IMG/VR virus record: IMGVR_UViG_3300022200_000113
Span: 1 to 41,368 of that record
DNA from: a virus
Length of the DNA stretch: 41,368 bases
Strand: one strand, 5' to 3'
Shown here: positions 32,640-40,374 of the stretch, in pieces
Layout of the letters: every line of letters starts with the position of its first letter
How positions within the stretch are numbered: the stretch's first letter is position 1
Program-made: the position numbers and the translations under genes
The notes under the pieces: model-generated
Database searches by the model: none
What the model saw: only the letters and a program-made list of their open reading frames with translations
What the model was told of the DNA's origin: nothing

Positions 32640-33099
32640 AACTTTTAAAAGCTAAAGTCACTCTTGGAGTATTTATTTCTTTAGGTGCTCTACCTCTATG
32701 TTTCTTTTTAGCATCAAAAATAACTAGTCTATTAGCAACAAAATCTATTTTATTTATTTTATCTGTCTTAATCTCAAACTGCCCAGAACCTTTAGACAAG
32801 GTAGGAGAAATCATAACTAACGCTGTTTTAGTTCCAGGATCCACATGCCAATCTCCATCCATACCATTAAACTGCATATTTGTATAACAACCTTCAAATT
32901 CTTTAAAATCTGTATGAGGTAAAATTTTTTTAGCTATAAAATTTAAAGTGGGATCTTTAACATTTAAAGAAGCAATAAAAAATGTATTACCATTTTCGTC
33001 AACAGAAGTTTGAGAATATTTGTAATTAGCTTCATAAATCAATAAATCTTGAATATGATTAAAAAAATCTAATTCTAAAAAATTATCTATAATCTTCAT
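32629..33099 (-). CDS. 2OG-Fe(II) oxygenase-like protein
   Basis: A 156-residue double-stranded beta-helix protein with all key residues: H85-x-D87 in DWHVDPGT, distal H134 in KKKHRGRAP, and R146 in PRVTLAF for 2-oxoglutarate. The pattern fits prolyl-hydroxylase-like enzymes. It overlaps both the sulfotransferase-like gene and the next oxygenase. Substrate unknown. Confidence 0.78.
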   Translation of the reverse strand: MKIIDNFLELDFFNHIQDLLIYEANYKYSQTSVDENGNTFFIASLNVKDPTLNFIAKKILPHTDFKEFEGCYTNMQFNGMDGDWHVDPGTKTALVMISPTLSKGSGQFEIKTDKINKIDFVANRLVIFDAKKKHRGRAPKEINTPRVTLAFKSFEK

Positions 33100-33764
33100 A
33101 CAATTCTATGACATGTTCCAATAGGAAAATAAGGAGCGACAATTTCTTGAAAAAATATAACCATCGTTAATCTTTCTTCTTCATCAGTACCGTAACCATC
33201 TGCAGCGTGCCATTGAGCGGCATCAAAAGAAATAGCTCTGTTATAAATTCCTTTAAAAGTTGTAGTTTTTTCAAATTGATCATTACTCTCTTTTAAAGCA
33301 TTAACATGTTCTTTAGACACGTTTTTATTTCCATAAAGTAAAGAGGAGTTCCATTCGCCATGTAATTCTTCTGCAAATAATTTTTTAGGTCTATATATAG
33401 AAGTTCCTTTTGTACAATTTTTCGATAAATAAATTATTGATGAAAGCATGTTTGGTATATCTCTATGTACCCATCCAGTATTTATTTCTTCATTAAATTT
33501 TTCTATTTTTTGAAAATAACTTGCCGCTTGAAAATGTATAATTTGATTAGAGAAAGCGGTGGTTCTAAAAGGATAATACATACTTAAAACTTTCATACAA
33601 ACGTAGTTATGAAAAGTAGGGTTTAAAATATGCAAACTTTCAGTTCTTTCTCCAGGCCAATAGTCACCTTTAGTTTTCCTTTTATATTTTAACGTTGAAG
33701 CATAATTTTTAACTTCATCAGGTCTATCAAAAAAATTATCTATACACAAAGATGGAAAATTCAT
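33096..33764 (-). CDS. 2OG-Fe(II) oxygenase-like protein (DUF6445-like)
   Basis: A 222-residue protein with GWVHRDIPNMLSSIIYLS (H100-x-D102), ISFDAAQWHAADGYG (H186) and ERLTMVIFF (R198). This order fits the DUF6445-type relatives of 2OG-Fe(II) oxygenases, which are frequent in marine phages. It is larger than the other five. It ends one base before the sulfotransferase gene begins. Substrate unknown. Confidence 0.72.
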   Translation of the reverse strand: MNFPSLCIDNFFDRPDEVKNYASTLKYKRKTKGDYWPGERTESLHILNPTFHNYVCMKVLSMYYPFRTTAFSNQIIHFQAASYFQKIEKFNEEINTGWVHRDIPNMLSSIIYLSKNCTKGTSIYRPKKLFAEELHGEWNSSLLYGNKNVSKEHVNALKESNDQFEKTTTFKGIYNRAISFDAAQWHAADGYGTDEEERLTMVIFFQEIVAPYFPIGTCHRIV

Positions 33765-34544
33765 TTACAAAGCTCCTTTTTTAAAAGCCGTAATAATAGA
33801 TTCTTCCAATACTTTAGATGCATATTTTTTAACAGGTTTTATTTTTTTATCTATTTTATATAGATTCTTGCCTAATAAAAAATTATTGTAAGAAATATTA
33901 TTTGGTTTGAAGTCTTTTAAATTATTAAAATCGTGTTTAAAACTTTTTATATTTAAAAAATGATATATTTTATTTATTTCTTTATCTGGATTTTTAGTTA
34001 AATCATAAAAATTTATAAATAAAGAATTTTTGTTTTCTTTTTCTTTTAGATAACTTATCACATTCCATTCAGTTTTTATAAAACCTTCATCACTCATCAT
34101 AAATTTACATTTATAAAAATCGTTAGTTAATTGTTCAATTTGATTTAAATATGCAGTAGGTTCTTTTTTAGACCATTTAATTAAAGAAGCTAATACTTCT
34201 AAAATATCTCTTTCTAATACGATAAATTTTATTTTTCTATCTGGATAATACTCTCTTAATCTTAAAATAATATCAGGACTTAAGGTCGTTCTTTGAATAA
34301 TATATTTAGCTTTCCAATCTTTATAATAAAGATCAATACAATTTTTTATAATATTATTAATAGAATTATGATCAGGATAACTTACAAATATTTCTGATAA
34401 TTTATAATCTACTAATTGATTAAATAAAGGACTTATAAAATTATGAGAGGTTACCTCTACTTCTTTATTTTGTTGAAATATAGATCCAAGTAATGAATGA
34501 CCTGATCTTGGTAATCCGACTAAAAATATTAAATCTCTTTTCAT
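33765..34544 (-). CDS. Sulfotransferase-like P-loop protein
   Basis: A 259-residue protein. FLVGLPRSGHSLLGSIF (7-23) is the 5'-phosphosulfate binding loop, and IKFIVLERDILEVLASLIKW (105-124; R112, S120) is the 3'-phosphate region of PAPS-dependent sulfotransferases. Length fits the family. The second sulfotransferase-like gene in the cassette, not closely similar to the first, which suggests different acceptors. Overlaps the next oxygenase by four bases. Confidence 0.8.
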   Translation of the reverse strand: MKRDLIFLVGLPRSGHSLLGSIFQQNKEVEVTSHNFISPLFNQLVDYKLSEIFVSYPDHNSINNIIKNCIDLYYKDWKAKYIIQRTTLSPDIILRLREYYPDRKIKFIVLERDILEVLASLIKWSKKEPTAYLNQIEQLTNDFYKCKFMMSDEGFIKTEWNVISYLKEKENKNSLFINFYDLTKNPDKEINKIYHFLNIKSFKHDFNNLKDFKPNNISYNNFLLGKNLYKIDKKIKPVKKYASKVLEESIITAFKKGAL

Positions 34545-35089
34545 ATATTTTTTGAACTTTTAAAATTTCTACTAAGAATGTCCCAATTCCAAACCATAGA
34601 AATTCTTTCTTTTTCTTTGATTGGATTAACCCAGTGAGTTAAATAACCTGGAAAAGTTAAAATTAAACCTTCCTCAATTTCAAATACACCTGCTTCTGTT
34701 CTAAAAGGTTCGCCTTTAGAGAAGTATAATGTAGAAGAAAATTCAGCGCTACCATGTACATGTTCTTGTACATAATGACCTTTATTTAAAATATTACCCC
34801 ATGCAGCCATGATTCTCATTTCATATAATGAAGAATTTTCATGACTTATATTATTTGCTGAAAACATTCCGGGTAAAAATTTTTTATTAATAAAATCTAA
34901 AAACTTTTCATCTTTTAAAAAAGAATCAAATAAACTCATTTGACCTTTTACATTGGTTACAAAATTATTTGCACCTACGTCTTTTTTTATTTTGTTTTTA
35001 AAATAATTTAAAAGTTTTTTATCATCAATAAATGATTTATAAATTTCTATTTTTTTATTAATTACAAAACCGTGCTTTTCTACTTTCAT
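34541..35089 (-). CDS. 2OG-Fe(II) oxygenase-like protein (Oxy_5 type)
   Basis: A 182-residue protein with HYVQEHVHGSAEFSSTLYF (H110, H112), LILTFPGYLTHWVNP (H152) and R162 in ERISMVWNW. It is the first gene of the accessory cassette in transcription order, following the tail fibre gene after a 41-base gap with small hairpins. The HxH (rather than HxD) arrangement is shared with two other cassette members. Substrate unknown. Confidence 0.7.
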   Translation of the reverse strand: MKVEKHGFVINKKIEIYKSFIDDKKLLNYFKNKIKKDVGANNFVTNVKGQMSLFDSFLKDEKFLDFINKKFLPGMFSANNISHENSSLYEMRIMAAWGNILNKGHYVQEHVHGSAEFSSTLYFSKGEPFRTEAGVFEIEEGLILTFPGYLTHWVNPIKEKERISMVWNWDILSRNFKSSKNI

Positions 35090-35094
35090 TTGGT

Positions 35095-35136
35095 GAGTTA
35101 TATATCATAACTCAAATAAAATGTCTAGGTTTAGAC
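35095..35136 (-). terminator. Two small hairpins between tail fibre and accessory cassette
   Basis: Reading the minus strand, GTCTA-AACC-TAGAC (35123-35136) overlaps the tail fibre stop and is followed by ATTTTATTTG, a weak terminator-like signal. Next GAGTTAT-GATAT-ATAACTC (35095-35113) forms a 7-bp AT-rich stem just before the oxygenase start. Together they mark the module boundary and may reduce read-through into the cassette. Both stems are weak. Confidence 0.4.
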
Positions 35137-36090
35137 GGTATTTCCACCTGTATTAGTACAGGCCATATTACCACCACCATCTTGTCCTGTAGTTCCAAAA
35201 GTCGTGAAACTTCCTGTAGATGCAATTGTACATTTTTGCATTGCCGAGTTACCATCTCTAAAAATACCTACAGTTACAGAACCCCCTTGTTGAGCTCCTT
35301 CAAAACCCCTTATAGTATCAAAAGTTGTTGCGTTACCTGTAGATGCAATAGTAACATATCCCGCTACAGTTTGTTGAGCTCCGATGGCTCTTGTCGTACT
35401 TGAACAAGCTCCTCCACCTCTAGAGTTTTGAGAGTCTCCAAATGCAGTAGAGTTTCCAGTTGAAGCAATTGTAATGTAATCAATATCGTTTCTTGCAGGG
35501 CCATGTACGTTTCCAAATCTACCCCAATAAATTCCTCTAGTTGGACTGCCTGCTCCACCTACAATTCTTCCGTAAGGAGTTAAGTCTCCAAACTTAACAG
35601 CATTACCTAATGAAGCATAATCAACATAATCAATATTAGAATTCCAAGTTCCAGGAGGAAAAGTTGAAGAGTTAGTTTGTCCCGCCCAGCAAGATCGTGT
35701 TGTGCTTGTGGCTGTTCCTACTGAACTGTTTCCACCAGTGTTAGCTCCGCCACCACCAGTTCTAGCTACAACATAACCAAAAAAATTAGCATTCCCTGTA
35801 GATCTCATAGTGATATATCCACCACCATTGTTTTGAGCAAAGCTGCCCGCTGAAAAAAATACTCCTCTAGTTGAGCTTGAACTACCAGAATTATCACAAT
35901 TACCAATTGAAGGAGCAATGTCGCCAAAATAAGCAAAATCAGAAAGGTCTTCTACAATCATGTATTGCATGGTTCTTGTACCACCAACATCATGACCAGA
36001 ACTAACAAGTACACTTCCTTTTAAAAGTGCTAATCCTGCAAAACCAAAACCTCTGTTTGATCCGCCTCCTCTAGAACCTAAAATTGGCAT
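35131..36090 (-). CDS. Repeat-containing tail fibre or receptor-binding protein
   Basis: A 319-residue Gly/Ser/Thr-rich protein built from about six degenerate repeats around a core such as YITIASTGNSTAFGDS, GYVTIASTGNATTFDTI or DYVDYASLGNAVKFGDL. The repeats are spaced by variable Gly-rich loops that often contain STTR. It suggests a beta-propeller or beta-helix distal fibre. It lies between the other tail fibre genes and the accessory cassette. GGAGG precedes the ATG at a slightly long distance. Receptor specificity unknown. Confidence 0.72.
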   Translation of the reverse strand: MPILGSRGGGSNRGFGFAGLALLKGSVLVSSGHDVGGTRTMQYMIVEDLSDFAYFGDIAPSIGNCDNSGSSSSTRGVFFSAGSFAQNNGGGYITMRSTGNANFFGYVVARTGGGGANTGGNSSVGTATSTTRSCWAGQTNSSTFPPGTWNSNIDYVDYASLGNAVKFGDLTPYGRIVGGAGSPTRGIYWGRFGNVHGPARNDIDYITIASTGNSTAFGDSQNSRGGGACSSTTRAIGAQQTVAGYVTIASTGNATTFDTIRGFEGAQQGGSVTVGIFRDGNSAMQKCTIASTGSFTTFGTTGQDGGGNMACTNTGGNTV

Positions 36091-36108
36091 CTTTCTATAA
36101 TCCTCCTA

Positions 36109-37185
36109 TTATGCAAACTGTGTTTGCGATGCTAATACTGTAAAAGTAGAAGATGCTGTTTTAATAGCAGTATATGTATAAACATCATTTGATGACACGT
36201 TTCCACCTGTAGGCGCAGATCCACCTTGCCATACTGGAGTTACAGTTGAACCATCTACTTGTACTGTAGTATTGTAATAAGCTGTTGCGTTTTGTTTTGT
36301 AATAACTGCTAAAGTTACAGATTCACCTGTATCCATAGACGCATCTAAAGAGTTTGAACCATCACCTCTTAAATTAACTGTAAAGTTTGCAGAAGCTGCT
36401 GCAGTATATAAAACTACACCTTGTGTATTTGTATCAACGTTAATATCTGAATCAAAAGAACCAGTTACAGTTACTTTTTCTGCAAGACCATTAATCTTAC
36501 CATTACCATTTAATGTAACTCTTCCAATACCTTTTGGTGTTAAATTTAAATCAATATTTGTATCTGTTCCAACCGCTGCAACATCTGGAGGTGATCCAGT
36601 TGCTTGGTTAGTTACATCCAAAAAGTTTACAGCTGAAGCTGTTTTTTGAAATCTAATGTATGGATTGTTTGCATCATCTTCAATTGCACCCGCATCATCA
36701 ATAACAATATCGTTTCCATTTGTATCTAGTATTCCAGATAGTGATGGAGAAATATCGTTTGAAACTTTTCCAATATTTGAATCTGCAACATCAGTTCCAT
36801 TTACGTATACAAGTTTTGCACCTTTATCAGTAGCTGAGAAAGTTACACCTGTTTGACCAGAAACTTTTACAGTTACAGTAAAAGCACCTGATGTGCTGTT
36901 TTTAACAATGTAAACTTTATTAGTTACACTCGTTGGAATAGTAACATCAACATTACCTGTGATTGTTCCAGTTAATTCGATAACTGCATTTTTACCATTT
37001 GAAGTTGCTGCGTTTGTAAATGCAAGAGTTGCACCTGTTGTTGCGTTTAATGCAACTTGTTCAAAACCAGCGATAGCTTGTTGTAAAATTACTAAATTTG
37101 TATTTGTGATGTCACCCCATAAACCAGCTTTTTCACCGGTAACCATCAACTCTAGTTTAAGATCTGTTGAATAACTTGATGCCAT
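36109..37185 (-). CDS. Tail fibre protein, Thr/Val-rich
   Basis: A 358-residue protein starting MASSYSTDLKLELMVTGEKA. The N-terminal region (LWGDITNTNLVILQQAIAGF) has the form of a virion-anchoring domain common in marine phage fibres. The rest is beta-rich with many T, V and G residues (LDLNLTPKGIGRVTLNG-type stretches). The N-terminal WGDxTNxN pattern is a familiar tail fibre marker. AAGGAAT precedes the ATG. Ends in ASQTQFA. Confidence 0.75.
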   Translation of the reverse strand: MASSYSTDLKLELMVTGEKAGLWGDITNTNLVILQQAIAGFEQVALNATTGATLAFTNAATSNGKNAVIELTGTITGNVDVTIPTSVTNKVYIVKNSTSGAFTVTVKVSGQTGVTFSATDKGAKLVYVNGTDVADSNIGKVSNDISPSLSGILDTNGNDIVIDDAGAIEDDANNPYIRFQKTASAVNFLDVTNQATGSPPDVAAVGTDTNIDLNLTPKGIGRVTLNGNGKINGLAEKVTVTGSFDSDINVDTNTQGVVLYTAAASANFTVNLRGDGSNSLDASMDTGESVTLAVITKQNATAYYNTTVQVDGSTVTPVWQGGSAPTGGNVSSNDVYTYTAIKTASSTFTVLASQTQFA

Positions 37186-37220
37186 AATTTTTAATTCCTT
37201 ATTTTATTAATTTACTAATT

Positions 37221-38171
37221 TTAAGCGGCCGTGTCAATAATATTCCAAGTGACATTTGAACCGGTATCGACAATCTGCCAAGCTTGAACATTAATGCTAT
37301 TAATTTCTACTGTCAAGCCAATTCCTGTTAAAGGTACCTCGGCTGAAGCACCTGCTACTGCACTATTTAAACTAATATTTAACTGTTGTCCAGTAGGTTC
37401 TGCAATAGTTACAGCATCTAATACTGCTGTTCCTAAATTAACTGTTAATTCTATGCCTGTAACATCTATGTCAGCAGTCCCTGAAACACTACCTAATCCA
37501 ACTCCTACAGTCATACCAATACCTGTAACTGTAGCATCTGGACTTGGATCTGCCGTTCCTTCTTCTGCTATTAAACCTATTCCTGTTGGTGATGCAATAG
37601 TAACGGGTTTCGCTTCAACTGTTCCAAGATTAGCTGTTAAACCTATTCCAGTTGTTTCACCAAAAGCCCAGAAACCAGAAGCTCCCCAAACTTCTTCTCC
37701 CCAATAAGTTCTTCCCCAACCTTCTTCGTTATATGCTTCTAAATTTCCTGTAGATAAATTTTGTTGTTGACCAGTAACTAAAGCATCTGGCGCAGGATCT
37801 ACAATACCCTCTGAAATTGTTAAACCTTGTAATGGATTATTTTGTAAAAATACTTCTACTGCAATATCAATTCCAACATTATTTAAAGATATATTTAACT
37901 GTTGACCTGCTAATTCTGGTGCAACATCAATTGTAACTGAACCTGTTCCAATACCAACATTTAATCCAATACCAGTGACTGCAACATCACCAGCAATACC
38001 CCAGGCGTTTTCACCCCAGGTTAATCTTCCCCAACCTTCATTTATTTCTGCTGAAACTCCAACATTATTTTGAGCACAACTTAACTGTTGTCCAGTTAAG
38101 GAAACAGAAGCGTCATTCTGTAATCCCCATGAACCTGTACTCCAACTTAGTTCGCCCCAAGCATTGGCCAT
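37221..38171 (-). CDS. Tandem-repeat tail fibre protein (GQQL / TGIGL repeats)
   Basis: A 316-residue protein made of repeated beta strands. Two repeat types alternate: GQQLNISLNN-like and VTGIGLTVNLGT-like units, about 20-45 residues apart. The N-terminal half also has WGRLTWGENAWG-type repeats (three copies). This looks like a beta-solenoid fibre. The start is behind AGGAGGG that lies inside a small hairpin (38172-38191), so expression may be tuned. Function in adhesion or fibre extension is inferred. Confidence 0.7.
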   Translation of the reverse strand: MANAWGELSWSTGSWGLQNDASVSLTGQQLSCAQNNVGVSAEINEGWGRLTWGENAWGIAGDVAVTGIGLNVGIGTGSVTIDVAPELAGQQLNISLNNVGIDIAVEVFLQNNPLQGLTISEGIVDPAPDALVTGQQQNLSTGNLEAYNEEGWGRTYWGEEVWGASGFWAFGETTGIGLTANLGTVEAKPVTIASPTGIGLIAEEGTADPSPDATVTGIGMTVGVGLGSVSGTADIDVTGIELTVNLGTAVLDAVTIAEPTGQQLNISLNSAVAGASAEVPLTGIGLTVEINSINVQAWQIVDTGSNVTWNIIDTAA

Positions 38172-38191
38172 AATAGGAAGTCCCTCCTATT
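38172..38191 (-). promoter_or_regulatory. Hairpin that includes the ribosome binding site of the repeat fibre gene
   Basis: On the minus strand AATAGGA-GGGACT-TCCTATT forms a 7-bp stem just before the ATG at 38171. The ribosome site AGGAGGG is half in the stem and half in the loop, and the upstream gene's stop is in the same stem, so translating ribosomes could open it. Confidence 0.45.
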
Positions 38192-38633
38192 ACGCGTTAC
38201 CAATTCTAAGAATCGCTGCTGAAGTTGTAAAGTTAGGAAACTGAATTGTAAATGTTCCTGAAGTTGCTGTTTTGTCTGCACCAAAATTTAATACTGCAAC
38301 TGCTGAATTTGAGTTTGAAGTATTGTAAATTAATGCACCTCTAGCTGTCAATGTTACCCCAGTAAAAGATAAATCAGCAAAGTCCACAATTGCAACACCT
38401 GATGCAACTGAAGTACTTGGATTTGGTTTTACTAGAGCTCCACCACCTGCAGTATATTGACCACTAGCTGAAACTTCACCAGTAGTTGTGTATGCTGTAG
38501 TAGTAGAGTTTAACGTTGCAGTAGAGACATACAAAGCAAGTTTAAATGCAGAACCACCAGAGAAAGCAAAATCATGCTTACCTTCTAATAATTCTTTTTT
38601 AAAACTATTTGCAACCGCTTGTGTTATTGCCAT
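38190..38633 (-). CDS. Small beta-rich virion protein
   Basis: A 147-residue protein: MAITQAVANSFKKELLEGKH, then FKLALYVSTATLNSTTTAYT, a YTAGGGALVKPNP loop and beta strands to the C-terminus. This pattern is common in marine phage tail or fibre-associated proteins. AAGGAGT precedes the ATG. It is co-transcribed with the adaptor genes upstream and the fibre genes downstream. Exact location in the particle unknown. Confidence 0.68.
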   Translation of the reverse strand: MAITQAVANSFKKELLEGKHDFAFSGGSAFKLALYVSTATLNSTTTAYTTTGEVSASGQYTAGGGALVKPNPSTSVASGVAIVDFADLSFTGVTLTARGALIYNTSNSNSAVAVLNFGADKTATSGTFTIQFPNFTTSAAILRIGNA

Positions 38634-38649
38634 TTTATTTACTCCTTAA

Positions 38650-39315
38650 TTATTTTTGTTGACGAATACGAGGACTACCATCTTGATATTCATCTCGTCT
38701 TCTTCTACCCATTTGCTCAATTGAAAACCCTTGTGCTGCTTCAGCATATTTTTTTTCATAAAACTGAATCATATCTGCAGGACCTTTTAAAAATCCATAA
38801 GCTTCAATTAAGCATGCATACAGCAAACCGTTTGAAAACTGTTTACTTAAGTATGTAGTTGTATTACTAGCCGATAATCCAGCAGGTTTCAAGATATAAT
38901 TTATCTGCATGTTATAATTTTGATCAGGAGTTGGAGCCAGGACAATTGTGTTTTCATCCCAATATGAGTAGTATTTAGGTAATCCCTGGGTTCCTTCTCC
39001 ATTATATTCAGATATAAAACTTGTGTCTCTGTATTCTAAAAAAGCTCTATTTGAATTGTCAGCACCACCTGTAGAATTAGTGATTTGAGCTGATCTAATG
39101 ATTAAAGTTTCATCATTAATTAATGGAGTATTTACATATCTTTGACCTGCAATAATATCAGCTTGTGCATATTGTCGATTATTATCAGAATCTATTTCTC
39201 TTAAAATTTTAAGTTCTGCATCATTAATAAAACCATTTACAATAGTTGATGTAAATACATTTGCATCTACTTCACAATAATCTCTAATTTTTGTTACTAA
39301 TTCCGCGTATGTCAT
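38650..39315 (-). CDS. Head-tail adaptor-like protein
   Basis: A 221-residue protein with an N-terminal helical domain (TYAELVTKIRDYCEVDANVF; NGFINDAELKILREID), then a beta region (YYSYWDENTIVLAPTPDQ; INYILKPAGLS) and a C-terminal helix bundle (LIEAYGFLKGPADMIQFYEK). This three-part layout is characteristic of podoviral adaptor/connector proteins. The start overlaps the upstream stop. A second adaptor-like gene lies at 40375. Confidence 0.72.
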   Translation of the reverse strand: MTYAELVTKIRDYCEVDANVFTSTIVNGFINDAELKILREIDSDNNRQYAQADIIAGQRYVNTPLINDETLIIRSAQITNSTGGADNSNRAFLEYRDTSFISEYNGEGTQGLPKYYSYWDENTIVLAPTPDQNYNMQINYILKPAGLSASNTTTYLSKQFSNGLLYACLIEAYGFLKGPADMIQFYEKKYAEAAQGFSIEQMGRRRRDEYQDGSPRIRQQK

Positions 39316-39869
39316 TATGCTTGTAGGTTAACCGGACCCGCCGAACAACCATTTCCTCCCCCACTTACATTTCCATTTGTAGCTGTGCTAGCACTTTGAA
39401 AATAAAAATAATTTGTTGTATTAGATACATTACCACTTGAATCTATTTTGCCAACCGTAATTGTAAAACCTGACGCACTTGAAATATCCGAAACATTATC
39501 AAATGTTGGAACATTATTGAATCCTGTTGGATTTGTTGCCCCTCTAAATCTGACTACAGCACCAGTAGTTCGGTTATGATTTGGTGAATAAACATTAATG
39601 TAGGTATTGCCTGAATATTTAATTGTTTCAAAAGGATTTGTTTGTAATAAAATTAATACAGGTGGTTCAGTTCTATCTGGTCTTGCTTTTGGCAATCCTT
39701 GTCCATCAGCCGTGAACCTTCTAGGTTGTAGTTGTGGATGTTTAGACTCGAACTCTGAATAATGGACAAAGGCCCCATTCCATTCAGTCACCATTTCAGA
39801 ATAAGGAAATTCCATTCCTGATCTATCTGATATCGCTCTTGCAAATTTTCCTTTAGATAAATTTGTCAT
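39315..39869 (-). CDS. Structural protein of the head-tail region
   Basis: A 184-residue protein. The N-terminal part is polar (SKGKFARAISDRSGMEFPYS; FVHYSEFESKHPQLQPRRF) and the C-terminal half is beta-rich and Ser/Thr/Asn-rich (ASGFTITVGKIDSSGNVSN). Many marine phages have such a protein next to the adaptor. It overlaps genes on both sides by one base. Function in assembly is inferred from position. Confidence 0.62.
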   Translation of the reverse strand: MTNLSKGKFARAISDRSGMEFPYSEMVTEWNGAFVHYSEFESKHPQLQPRRFTADGQGLPKARPDRTEPPVLILLQTNPFETIKYSGNTYINVYSPNHNRTTGAVVRFRGATNPTGFNNVPTFDNVSDISSASGFTITVGKIDSSGNVSNTTNYFYFQSASTATNGNVSGGGNGCSAGPVNLQA

Positions 39870-40372
39870 TACATATCTCTTGTTTCTGAAGGTAATGATT
39901 TATCCATTAACCCTTCTGTTTGTTTTAATTTTGCAAAATCTTCTAGTTTCATATTCATCTCATCAGAATTAGCTGGAGTAGATTGTAAAAACATAGTTAC
40001 TGTTGCAGCAGGTAAACTAGTTAAAATATTTAAACCTTTCATCGCTAAAGGTGTTAAAGATCCAGCTCTTGCTAAGATAGTTTGTAGTACATCTGTTTTT
40101 GCTTTACCAAGTAATTTTGGGTCTTTTATATTAACTTGAAAATCTGAACCACCTAGTTTTTCAAATAAATCTTTTGGTATTTCTAATTTTTTTACTGTAC
40201 CTTTTAAATCTCCAATAAGTTTATTTGCTGATTGTGAACCACCTTGGGCCATGTATTTAGCAAGATCTTTATCTTTTGTATAATAAGTTCCTCTTAAATC
40301 CCCAAAATCCATATTAAATCTTGAAGGAGCTTCTCCTCTATATAATGTAACTAAGTCTTCAATTCCTGCCAT
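39869..40372 (-). CDS. Hypothetical virion-region protein with ART-like N-terminus
   Basis: A 167-residue protein. The N-terminal LVTLYRGEAPSRFNMDF, then GTYYTKDKDLAKYMAQGG, resembles the strand-turn pattern (YRG ... YFT.D...A..YA) of ADP-ribosyltransferase-like folds. The expected catalytic Glu motif (ExE or QxE) is not evident, so this may be an inactive relative or coincidence. The C-terminal half has a hydrophobic segment (LNILTSLPAATVTMFL). It lies between two adaptor-like genes. Confidence 0.5.
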   Translation of the reverse strand: MAGIEDLVTLYRGEAPSRFNMDFGDLRGTYYTKDKDLAKYMAQGGSQSANKLIGDLKGTVKKLEIPKDLFEKLGGSDFQVNIKDPKLLGKAKTDVLQTILARAGSLTPLAMKGLNILTSLPAATVTMFLQSTPANSDEMNMKLEDFAKLKQTEGLMDKSLPSETRDM

Positions 40373-40374
40373 AT

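Noticed and set aside
37294-37707. 137-codon plus-strand frame inside the repeat fibre gene
   Set aside because: Arises from the same tandem repeats read on the other strand; the minus-strand product has coherent repeats and a ribosome site.
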